Below are positions 35,031 to 42,857 of a DNA stretch of 58,980 nt, in pieces. Every line of letters begins with the position of its first letter. Within the stretch, counting starts at the first letter, position 1. The notes under the pieces are model-generated. The model did not search any database and was not told where the DNA came from. It saw only the letters and a list, made by a program, of their open reading frames with translations. The DNA is taken from assembly GCA_015903995.1 (NCBI GenBank), contig JABMDK010000006.1, forward strand, positions 139,273 to 198,252, given 5' to 3'. The translations under genes and the position numbers were made by a program. This stretch comes from Nitrospira sp. (lineage in GTDB: Bacteria > Nitrospirota > Nitrospiria > Nitrospirales > Nitrospiraceae).

Positions 35031-35753
35031 TCACAGTGGCGGAAGGGCAATCGTTTTCTGCGTCGTCCACTGTTCTATGGCCTGCCGAACCGACCCGCCC
35101 CATCCTCGATATTCAATGTACTCGAGTTGATTGAATTGAAACTCAATCCCGATAAGGTCTCCACCCTGGTGCGTGTCGGCATTTTTCACGAGACCGGTCA
35201 GGTTGGTGATATGCCCCAGGCCCGGAAGCTCAAATTCCATATGAACCGTCGTTCCCGGGCGAACCCAGGTCGGCGTGCCAACCAATAACACACTACATCC
35301 TCCTTCGCTGAGATCTTTTAAGAGACCGCCGAAATAGTCGCTGGTAGGCAGCGCGGATCCGGATGAATTGGCGTGAGTGACTCGCATCAGCAAGGTCGGT
35401 TCGTTGGCAGAAACACGGAGGTGTTTCCGCAAATACATCTCTTCCACCGCTTTGGGGTACGCGACAAAGAGCAACGGCACAGGCGCAACAATCAGGTTTC
35501 GGATGTCGCTGCGATACCCGACCAACTTCCCGTCATGAAGATAACTGACGGTACAGGGTGTGCCGCCTTCAATATGCTGATCATAGCCGAGCTGAATCGG
35601 CCATTCGCAGACAAGCCACTCGTGATCCTTCCATCCAAGAAGCGTCGATCCATGCATGACCTTCTGCTGGCCTAGTGTGAAGGAAAGTTTCAGCGGCAGC
35701 CCGACCGATAAAAACGATGCCGCAGGGGGGACGGATACCACGATGTCGTTCAT
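35031..35753 (-). CDS. YcgR-like PilZ-domain protein (flagellar brake type)
   Basis: 240 residues with two parts. An N-terminal YcgR-like beta domain (~10-95) ends in VAYPKAVEEMYLRKHLRV, which carries the RxxxR c-di-GMP arm. A PilZ domain (~105-220) has DLSEGGCSVLLVG (D/NxSxxG), then MEFELPGLGHITNLTGLV. Known YcgR proteins bind c-di-GMP and slow the flagellar motor at the stator/switch. A sigma28-type promoter lies ~60 nt upstream, so it appears to be a late flagellar gene. It is divergent from the HD-GYP gene. Confidence in PilZ is high and in the brake role moderate. Confidence 0.88.
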   Translation of the reverse strand: MNDIVVSVPPAASFLSVGLPLKLSFTLGQQKVMHGSTLLGWKDHEWLVCEWPIQLGYDQHIEGGTPCTVSYLHDGKLVGYRSDIRNLIVAPVPLLFVAYPKAVEEMYLRKHLRVSANEPTLLMRVTHANSSGSALPTSDYFGGLLKDLSEGGCSVLLVGTPTWVRPGTTVHMEFELPGLGHITNLTGLVKNADTHQGGDLIGIEFQFNQLEYIEYRGWGGSVRQAIEQWTTQKTIALPPL

Positions 35754-35810
35754 ATCCCTCGCTCCAACATACTCACTCGACTACTCGACAACAACCGGCT
35801 CTGATGACCT

Positions 35811-35838
35811 CTATCGGAGCATCATCGACCAATCTTGA
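35811..35838 (-). promoter_or_regulatory. Sigma28-type promoter for the YcgR-like gene
   Basis: Minus strand: -35 TCAAGATT, 12-nt spacer, -10 TCCGATAG. It shares spacing with the facing site at 35909-35936, giving back-to-back late promoters in the 252-nt gap 35754-36005. I see no gene in that gap. Confidence 0.55.
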
Positions 35839-35908
35839 GCCTTAGCACGCGCGAGGGAGAACAGCGGCGTAGAACCGATCACAAGGCGTCATGATGCATG
35901 AACAACCA

Positions 35909-35936
35909 TCAAGTTCGAGGCCTGCTCAACCGATAA
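35909..35936 (+). promoter_or_regulatory. Sigma28-type promoter for the HD-GYP/histidine kinase pair
   Basis: Plus strand: -35 TCAAGTTC, 12-nt spacer, -10 ACCGATAA. The leader to the ATG at 36006 is about 63 nt. The match is nearly identical to the flgM site. Confidence 0.65.
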
Positions 35937-36005
35937 CATCCATGGAATCTGCCTTCTGTCGGCACATTCGACCGGAACCTCTTCTGACCTGGAGTCCTAA
36001 GGCAT

Positions 36006-37265
36006 ATGGCGACAAAACGTATCGCAATCGAGCAACTCATTCCCGGCATGTTCATCATCGAGATGGACGTCCCGTGGTACCGGACCCCGTTCCTCTCCCA
36101 TAAGCGCCTGATCAAAGATCAACAGACCATCCAACTCATGAAGCAGCATGGGATCAAGATGGTGACCATCGATACGAGCAAAGGGGCCGATCTGCCGTCG
36201 GCCCCCTCACTGGCTCCCCCGTACGGGGCAAGCCAACATCCTCCCAACCCGGCTATACCCGCTCCGCCAGATCACGCAACCGAACATACGTCTGAAGCGA
36301 AACCTAGCGATCATTCCACCACCATGATCTACGCACAGGCTCAAGAAGCGGTTGAGCGCATCTTTGAGGATCTCGAACGGGGTATTCCTCCGTCTCCTGA
36401 GGCAACCAAAACCATTGTGTCGAACGTGCTGGGACAAGTGCTCAGCGACCGCACTGCGATGGCCACTCAGGTGGCCATTCAGAAAATCAAGCAGTTCGAC
36501 CGCTCCCTGACGACTCATGCGTTGGACACCTGCATCTTGTCGCTCGTGGTGGCCATTGAGAGCGAGTTGGATCAGCCGACACAAGAACTGGTCGGCATGG
36601 GCGCCTTGCTCCATGACGTGGGGTATGTCCGCCTCCCGCGCAATCTCGTTCGTAAACGGGAGGACTGCAGCGGGCAAGACAAGACCCTGCTCGAACAACA
36701 TTGCAAGCTTGGCGTCGCGCTCCTCTCCGAACAGCCGGGCATGACCGAGAATGTCTTACGCATCGTCAGAGAGCATCATGAGCGCGCCAATGGAAGTGGG
36801 TTTCCGGCTGGATTAGGCATCGATCAGATTTCGAGCCTGGCACAGATTATCGGCATCGTCGATTTTTATGACGGCATGGTCAGTCGACGCGGGACACGCC
36901 CGGCCATGATTCCGCACGATGCCGTTCGGAAGCTCTTTTTGGCTGGGGAACAAAAACTTTTTGAAAAGTCGCTTGTGGAGATCATGATTCGGAGCATCGG
37001 GGTCTACCCGGTCGGAAGCCTCATTCGACTCAATACCGGTGAACAGGCCGTCGTCGTCGGAGTCAACCCTCAGCAACGACTCAAACCCCTGGTCAAAGTC
37101 ACGACCGATCCTCAAGGAGGCTCGTATACGACACCGATTGAAATAGATCTGGCGACACCATCTCCCGATCACACAGTCCGAACCGTGCTGCGGGTTCTCG
37201 ATCCGGCCCGAGAACGTGTCAATATCGGCATCCACCTGGACCAAACCCTCTCACGAGCCGCATGA
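36006..37265 (+). CDS. HD-GYP domain protein with DUF3391 N-terminus (c-di-GMP phosphodiesterase candidate)
   Basis: 419 residues. Residues 1-57 (KRIAIEQLIPGMFI... HGIKMVTIDT) match DUF3391. A Pro-rich linker follows (~60-105), then an HD-GYP domain (~115-340). HD residues His203/Asp204 (LLHDVGY), His257/His258/Glu259 and Asp286 are present. The GYP tripeptide is GFP (265-267) and the preceding Asp of the usual HHExxDGSGYP is Asn262, so the signature is altered near the active site. It may hydrolyse c-di-GMP in the cytoplasm. The stop overlaps the kinase start as ATGA, so the two are a coupled pair. Confidence 0.88.
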   Translation: MATKRIAIEQLIPGMFIIEMDVPWYRTPFLSHKRLIKDQQTIQLMKQHGIKMVTIDTSKGADLPSAPSLAPPYGASQHPPNPAIPAPPDHATEHTSEAKPSDHSTTMIYAQAQEAVERIFEDLERGIPPSPEATKTIVSNVLGQVLSDRTAMATQVAIQKIKQFDRSLTTHALDTCILSLVVAIESELDQPTQELVGMGALLHDVGYVRLPRNLVRKREDCSGQDKTLLEQHCKLGVALLSEQPGMTENVLRIVREHHERANGSGFPAGLGIDQISSLAQIIGIVDFYDGMVSRRGTRPAMIPHDAVRKLFLAGEQKLFEKSLVEIMIRSIGVYPVGSLIRLNTGEQAVVVGVNPQQRLKPLVKVTTDPQGGSYTTPIEIDLATPSPDHTVRTVLRVLDPARERVNIGIHLDQTLSRAA

Positions 37266-40156
37266 TGAAGTCCTCTGGACGGAAACATAAACGCGTGGGA
37301 CATCACCATACCGACTCGCTTCCTGGGATTTCCGCAAGCCTCGACCTGCTCGAAGCGCTTCCACTGGCCACGGTCATCCTGAACTTCGATCTCACCGTAT
37401 TGGCGGGTAACCGGGAGAGTCACCGGTTGCTTGGACCACGGTTTTTTTCCTCCACTTCCCGCTCCTTTCCATCCCTCTGGTCGGCCCGGACCCAATCCGA
37501 CACAGCCACCATCACAGCCCAACTGAACGGAGTGCTGAAAAGCCGCCGTCCGCTGTCTGTCACGCAACCGCTTTTCTTGCGGAAGGCCGCTCACCTCATT
37601 CCAGTGAAATGGAGCTGCGCACCCAGCATGCTGAGCGGGAAGACGACCGTGCTGATTCTGAGCATTCAAGACTTGTCCCATGAGCTGGAATTAGAGCAAG
37701 ATCGCGATCGATTGGCCGCGATCGCCGAGGAAAGTCCCTTGCCGATGATCGAACTGGACCGGCAGATGAGTCTGCTCTATGCCAATCCAGCAATGATCTC
37801 CCTGCTCTCTCGGTTTGGATACGACCTCAAAGGATTTCCCAACGTCGCCCCGCGGAACCTTCCGGACCTCGTGCAACGCTGCCTCGCCACAAACCTGATC
37901 CTTCATGATGAAGCCGTCGTGCTCCCGGAAGCCAGTTTTTCATGGACCTTCTGTCCCGTTCTCACGCATGGCGTCGTGCGAGGCTATGCGACCGATATGA
38001 CGAGCATCCATAAAACGCAGCAGGCGCTCCAACTCTCCGCCGACCAGCTGCACCAGAGCAACCGACGCCTGGACCAAGCTCTGGAGGTGGCGAAAGAATC
38101 GGCGCGCGCCAAGACGGCATTTCTCGCAACCGTCAGCCATGAATTACGCACCCCCATGAACGGGGTCATCGGGACGACCAGCCTCCTGATGGAGACGCCC
38201 CTGACATCGGAGCAACAGTCCTACGCGGAAACCATTCGACACTGCGGCGAAGCGCTGTTGCAGCTGATCAACGACGTCCTCGAATGCACCAAAATCGAGG
38301 CCGGCAAGCTGGAACTGGAATGCCTCGACTTCAATCTGAGAACCACAGTGGAGCAGGTATTGACACAATTCGCTGAGCGGGCGGAGACAAAAGGGCTGGA
38401 ACTGACCGGACTGGTCCATGCTGCGGTTCCGACAGGACTCAAAGGCGACCCAGGCCGACTGCGCCAAATCCTCAGCAATCTGGTTGCCAACGCCGTGAAG
38501 TTTACCGACAAGGGCGAGGTGACTCTGCAGGCCTATCTCGAAGAAGACCGACCCGACGCTGCCGTTATCCGTTTTGAAGTCACGGACAGCGGTATTGGAA
38601 TCAATCCCACGACGCAAGCCAAACTATTCAATCCGTTCGTACAAGCTGACAGCTCCACGACAAGAAAATACGGCGGCACCGGCCTTGGCCTATCCATTTC
38701 CAAACAGCTCGTGGAATTGATGGGTGGACAGATCGGCGTACGCAGCACCGAGGGACAGGGCAGCACCTTCTGGTGTACCGCGCGTCTCCAGAAGCAGGTC
38801 GGTTCTCCCCGTGCAATTCTTCCGACCGGAGATCTCTCCGGAAAGCGTGTCTTGATCGTCGACGACAATGAATCGAATCGTGTCATTCTCCATCATTTAG
38901 TCTCAGGTTGGGGGATGCTTGACGACCTTGCAGAAGATGCCGAATCAGCGTTGCACCGCATCGCGGTCGCGAAGCAGCGGGAGATGCCGTACGATCTCGC
39001 GATCTTGGACGTCATCATGCCTGGGAAGGACGGGTTGCAACTCGCACGAGAGCTGCAAAACCACCCGGCTGGATCCGGCATTCGCCTGGTCGTCATGACC
39101 TCGATGCTGCAACGGGGCCATGCGGAACAAGCCCGCCAAGCCGGCGCGATGGGCTACCTGCCAAAACCCGTCCGTCATGACGAATTGCGCGACTGCCTAC
39201 GAACCGTGCTCGGCTTGACGGAGGGCCACGCGCCGAAGGATGCCTCGACAGGCTCCGTCGTGCCTCAACTCGTCACCAGGCATATGGTCGCGGAACATGT
39301 CCAACATCGGCGCGTGTTGGTGGTGGAAGACAACATGGTCAACCAGAAGCTCGCCGTACGGATGGTGGAAAAACTTGGGTACCAGCCGGACGTCGTCGGC
39401 AACGGCCAAGAAGCGCTGGCTGCGCTCGCCAAGGGAGACTATGCCGCCATCCTGATGGATTGTCAGATGCCCGTGATGGATGGATTTGAGACAACCCGAA
39501 GCATTCGCAACGGTGAAGCAGCGGCGGCATCGCATGACTCACCCGGTGAAAGCCCACATCATTCAGACCGGACACCACAATCGACTCCGCATATTCCGAT
39601 CATTGCGGTCACGGCCAATGCCATGCAGGGAGATCGTGAACGCTGTTTGGCGACCGGAATGGACGATTATCTCGCCAAACCGATCAAACTCGACGAACTG
39701 CGGAGCGCCCTGGCTCGTTGGGTTCCCACACCACCGGATGTGGTTGTGAGCGGCAAGCAGAAACCACTTCCCACCACGACCGACCCAACCAAAGGAATCT
39801 TTGATCCTGCAAAAATGTACCAGAACATCGGCGGCGACAGTGAGTTGTTCGCTCAACTCGTCTGCCTCTTTCTCGATCGTTACCGCACGATGCTCACTGA
39901 CATGAGAACCGCCCTGGCCGACGCAGACGCGATCACTGTTGAACGACTGGCGCACACCTTCAAAGGGACCGCGGGAAATCTGTGCGCCTCGGAGGTCGCA
40001 CTGACTGCCGGCCGCCTCGAAGCAGTCGGCCACCTCAACACGCTCCACGACGCCCCTCCCGTCTACGCGCAACTAGAGCTCGAAGTCGCACGACTCGTGC
40101 GTGTCCTTGAATCCTACCGGCAGGGATACCCCCTCATCACCCAGGCAGCTGCCTGA
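37262..40156 (+). CDS. Hybrid sensor histidine kinase with two receivers and Hpt domain
   Basis: 964 residues with no membrane segment. Two PAS-like regions (~25-135 and ~145-250), a coiled coil (~250-285), HisKA with phospho-His293 (VSHELRTPMN), HATPase (N-box LSNLVANAVKFT ~404-415, TDSGIGI, GGTGLGLSI), receiver 1 with Asp583 (ILDVIMPGKDG), receiver 2 with Asp733 (LMDCQMPVMDG) and Hpt with His898 (AHTFKG). This is a complete BarA/RpfC-like phosphorelay that ends on an Hpt, so the output regulator must be encoded elsewhere. It is translationally coupled to the HD-GYP gene (ATGA), the same pairing of kinase and c-di-GMP hydrolase seen in RpfC/RpfG-type systems. Confidence 0.93.
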   Translation: MMKSSGRKHKRVGHHHTDSLPGISASLDLLEALPLATVILNFDLTVLAGNRESHRLLGPRFFSSTSRSFPSLWSARTQSDTATITAQLNGVLKSRRPLSVTQPLFLRKAAHLIPVKWSCAPSMLSGKTTVLILSIQDLSHELELEQDRDRLAAIAEESPLPMIELDRQMSLLYANPAMISLLSRFGYDLKGFPNVAPRNLPDLVQRCLATNLILHDEAVVLPEASFSWTFCPVLTHGVVRGYATDMTSIHKTQQALQLSADQLHQSNRRLDQALEVAKESARAKTAFLATVSHELRTPMNGVIGTTSLLMETPLTSEQQSYAETIRHCGEALLQLINDVLECTKIEAGKLELECLDFNLRTTVEQVLTQFAERAETKGLELTGLVHAAVPTGLKGDPGRLRQILSNLVANAVKFTDKGEVTLQAYLEEDRPDAAVIRFEVTDSGIGINPTTQAKLFNPFVQADSSTTRKYGGTGLGLSISKQLVELMGGQIGVRSTEGQGSTFWCTARLQKQVGSPRAILPTGDLSGKRVLIVDDNESNRVILHHLVSGWGMLDDLAEDAESALHRIAVAKQREMPYDLAILDVIMPGKDGLQLARELQNHPAGSGIRLVVMTSMLQRGHAEQARQAGAMGYLPKPVRHDELRDCLRTVLGLTEGHAPKDASTGSVVPQLVTRHMVAEHVQHRRVLVVEDNMVNQKLAVRMVEKLGYQPDVVGNGQEALAALAKGDYAAILMDCQMPVMDGFETTRSIRNGEAAAASHDSPGESPHHSDRTPQSTPHIPIIAVTANAMQGDRERCLATGMDDYLAKPIKLDELRSALARWVPTPPDVVVSGKQKPLPTTTDPTKGIFDPAKMYQNIGGDSELFAQLVCLFLDRYRTMLTDMRTALADADAITVERLAHTFKGTAGNLCASEVALTAGRLEAVGHLNTLHDAPPVYAQLELEVARLVRVLESYRQGYPLITQAAA

Positions 40157-40209
40157 CCGAGGCCTGCGGCAGATAGGCCACGTCAGGTTGAGCAGTCGGT
40201 GTCAGGAGG

Positions 40210-40719
40210 TCAGCGACCGACTTCGGTTCGATATTCTACGGAGTGAGCAGTCTGCGACGACGATGGGAATTCGGAGACAGGAAACAACGGATGTCTGGTA
40301 GGAAAGGTTTCTGAAAGGACCAACTGCTTGCCTAGTTTGGTCTGATGGCTGATGACCAGTGGACCTCGCAAATTGGCGGTAATCCGACCGGGATCATCTG
40401 ATGGAATGGTCAAGATCACGACCAGCGCCAGATCGTCCCTCTCCTCTGCCCTGATTTCCGCCAAGGCATCGGCAGGAACATCGATCTGATAGTCCTGATA
40501 CACCATAGCTGGATCCAGAATGACAAATGCCAGGGACGGTTCTTCGACCGATTGCAGCCACTTGAAAGGAGCCTCGGTATCATGATCCAGAATGACGTAC
40601 CGTTGCTGCTCGGGAAACCCCAGCAGTCCGGAAGGAAACGTCACGATACTTTCGTCGGGAACTTCGAGTGATCCGAACCGAGTCGATAGACTCTTCACAA
40701 TAATGGCCTCATGAAGCAA
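40210..40719 (-). CDS. fliW: Flagellar assembly factor FliW
   Basis: 169 residues. [19 protein letters not shown] then [16 protein letters not shown] is the FliW signature, followed by [20 protein letters not shown]. FliW binds CsrA allosterically and also binds flagellin, so flagellin secretion frees FliW to relieve CsrA repression of flagellin translation. The ATG overlaps the csrA stop by 11 nt. It converges with the hybrid kinase; the 53-nt gap has no clear terminator. Confidence 0.95.
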   Translation of the reverse strand: MLHEAIIVKSLSTRFGSLEVPDESIVTFPSGLLGFPEQQRYVILDHDTEAPFKWLQSVEEPSLAFVILDPAMVYQDYQIDVPADALAEIRAEERDDLALVVILTIPSDDPGRITANLRGPLVISHQTKLGKQLVLSETFPTRHPLFPVSEFPSSSQTAHSVEYRTEVGR

Positions 40720-40942
40720 TTTTTGATTTTGCAGGGATCAAGCGGCGCAAGGCGTCTATGGGGACCACGTGCGTCTTCGCGGCCAACCGGTTCTCCTCTT
40801 GAATCCTCACATAGACTTCTTCCCGATGAACCGCAACCACCGGCGGTGCTTCGATTCCCAAGCGGACTTGACCACTTTTCACCCCAAGCACGACCACCCG
40901 GATGTCCGGGCCGATCCCACATCGGCGGCTGAGTACCAGCAT
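40709..40942 (-). CDS. csrA: Carbon storage regulator CsrA (short beta1-beta2 turn)
   Basis: 77 residues from MLVLSRR; an upstream Met at 40960 gives a poor extension. The core [18 protein letters not shown] and [15 protein letters not shown] is canonical, including the RNA-contacting VHRE. The stretch [16 protein letters not shown] is four residues shorter than MLILTRR-(GE turn)-IGDD of other CsrA proteins, so the turn joining strands 1 and 2 is shortened. The tail (to AKSKIAS) is extended, as in CsrA proteins controlled by FliW. CsrA dimers bind GGA in mRNA leaders. It lies directly behind flgL. Confidence 0.92.
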   Translation of the reverse strand: MLVLSRRCGIGPDIRVVVLGVKSGQVRLGIEAPPVVAVHREEVYVRIQEENRLAAKTHVVPIDALRRLIPAKSKIAS

Positions 40943-41080
40943 ACCAGCCTTCCTTGGCAAGAGGTATGAGTCTTACCCATTTTCGGCTTGCTCGGGCAGA
41001 ACCTTTACACCACAACCCGACCGCCCCCATCGCTTAGAACGCCAGACACGCATCGCGCAAACCAGAGGCCACACCTACTC

Positions 41081-42844
41081 TCATAAATAGTTCAACAGCG
41101 AGTTTTCAAACACCTTGGTCAACGTCTTGCTGGCCGCTTCGATCGCATATTGTTGCAAGGTCAGATCGGAAATCGCTTTCGCCAGATCAACATCCTCCGT
41201 TTCCGAGAGTGCTTGGATGAAAAAGCTCTTCGCCTCTTCGAGCTGCGCCGCGCTCGTCGTCAGGCGATTCGATGTCGCCCCGACTTCTCCCTCAATGGCG
41301 GCAATCTGAGACACCCCCTGATTGAGTGCTCCCAGGGCGTCGCTGATGCCGGATCGATCATTTCCACGCAGGGCAGAGATCAGTTGTTTGACCTCTGCAA
41401 AGATATCGATCCCGCCTTCGATAAAAGCCCGGCTTCCGGCAACATTGGTCGGAACAGTCTGGTTTGTCCCGACTTCGATGGCATGAACGCCCGCATCTCC
41501 CTGATACTGTAGACCCGAAACAATGGAAAAGAGATCGCCGCTCGCCGGCGCACTACTCCCATTGGTCAACGTCATCCTGAGACCGTCGAAACCGATCTCG
41601 CTCCCCGATACATAGGTCTGGTTGGTGAGAACATTCCTGGGCGACAGACTGACGGAGAAGGTATCTCCGGTTTGCGGCCCTCCCTGTTGACCGTTTGCCA
41701 ACACCACACGCAAGCCGGCGAACGCAATCGCCTCGCCAGACAAGTAGGTGTTGCCGGACGACAGCGTGGTGCTGGTCGTCTGATCCACTACGGAGTATTG
41801 GGTCGGCGAGGTGAACTGGATTTGATAGTTGTGCAGCGTGAGTTGTGCCGCATCCACCATGCCGGCATCCCGTACGACCGCTCCGCCGGTGTTGGACGTC
41901 CCACGGGACGTCGTGACGGGAGCCGTGACGTTGAGCACATCGTAGGTAGTCGGGGACGTAAACCGGATCATATAATCGTCTAATGTGGCGGCATTGTCGT
42001 CGACGACCCGCCCTTGTCCGGCCAGAGCGCCTCCTGTGTTGCCGACAGCAGCAGCCACCGCCGCGGTCAGCGCAAACGGCACGCCACCGGTCGTCTCACT
42101 GCCGCCCGCAAATCCGACTGCCGTCTGGGCCAGACCTCCAATGACACGTACCCTGGACTGCGAACCGTTCAAGTCGGACGTGATGATCAGACGATCTCCT
42201 TCGAATGTAACCGATACACTCTTTCCGGCATTAGTCAGTGCCGTATCGGCGTTGATGCGGCTTTGGATGCGTGCCGCCAGCTGAGCGCCGGTCAACGCTT
42301 CCGTCCCGGATGTTAAATCGATCGTGCCTGAAGTGGTTCCATCAACCGTCACGACCAGAGTATCATTGCTGCTGTTGGTCAATGTCAGAGGTGTCGTGAT
42401 CGCAAGTCCCGTGGCCCGCCCATGCGTACTCGTGCCGGTAAAGATCGGCTGATTATTCAGCTCCGTATTGGCCGCTTGTTGGAGCTGCGCGAATAATTGC
42501 CGTACTTCCTTCGCCCCGATCACCCGATCCGCCGCGCTGTTTGTATCGTTACGAAACTGTACGGCGAGCTGTTGCACGCGGGACAGCGAGGTCATTGCGT
42601 GGCTCAACGCCCTGTCCGAAAGATCCAGCCTCGTTTGTCCGAACACAATATTGCGTTTCCGTTGCTCAATCGCGGCAAGCGAGGCCTTGTCCAACGCAAT
42701 GTGATTGAATGCGCTGGGGTCGTCGGACGGTTGACGCACCAACTTGCCGGTCGACACCTGTTGCTGGAACTCCAGACCGCGTGCGCGAGCACGGGCCAGG
42801 TTATTCGTCAGCACACCGAACGTCTGTAGTTCTGTCACTCGCAT
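41081..42844 (-). CDS. flgL: Hook-filament junction protein FlgL (HAP3), enlarged
   Basis: 587 residues from MRVTELQTFGVLTNNL; GAGG lies 6 nt upstream of this Met. The N-terminal flagellin-like helices (QVSTGKLVRQPSDDPSAF) and C-terminal helices (EDVDLAKAISDLTLQQYAIEA) are intact. Typical FlgL proteins are ~300-420 residues; the extra length is a Thr/Ser-rich beta insert at ~150-445. That insert contains one copy of a ~90-residue module (159-245), two of a short DYxIxFTSPTxY unit (288-305, 337-354), and two of a TYxSGxxIxFxGL unit (366-399, 410-441), all also found in FlgK next door. It is exported and forms the junction with the filament. Confidence 0.93.
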   Translation of the reverse strand: MRVTELQTFGVLTNNLARARARGLEFQQQVSTGKLVRQPSDDPSAFNHIALDKASLAAIEQRKRNIVFGQTRLDLSDRALSHAMTSLSRVQQLAVQFRNDTNSAADRVIGAKEVRQLFAQLQQAANTELNNQPIFTGTSTHGRATGLAITTPLTLTNSSNDTLVVTVDGTTSGTIDLTSGTEALTGAQLAARIQSRINADTALTNAGKSVSVTFEGDRLIITSDLNGSQSRVRVIGGLAQTAVGFAGGSETTGGVPFALTAAVAAAVGNTGGALAGQGRVVDDNAATLDDYMIRFTSPTTYDVLNVTAPVTTSRGTSNTGGAVVRDAGMVDAAQLTLHNYQIQFTSPTQYSVVDQTTSTTLSSGNTYLSGEAIAFAGLRVVLANGQQGGPQTGDTFSVSLSPRNVLTNQTYVSGSEIGFDGLRMTLTNGSSAPASGDLFSIVSGLQYQGDAGVHAIEVGTNQTVPTNVAGSRAFIEGGIDIFAEVKQLISALRGNDRSGISDALGALNQGVSQIAAIEGEVGATSNRLTTSAAQLEEAKSFFIQALSETEDVDLAKAISDLTLQQYAIEAASKTLTKVFENSLLNYL

Positions 42845-42857
42845 AGAAGCCTCAACC

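Noticed and set aside
40142-40222. Palindrome CAGGCAGCTGCCTG over the kinase stop, and an AGTCGGT/ACCGACT inverted repeat, as a terminator between convergent genes
   Set aside because: Stems are short or within coding sequence and no T-run follows on either strand.
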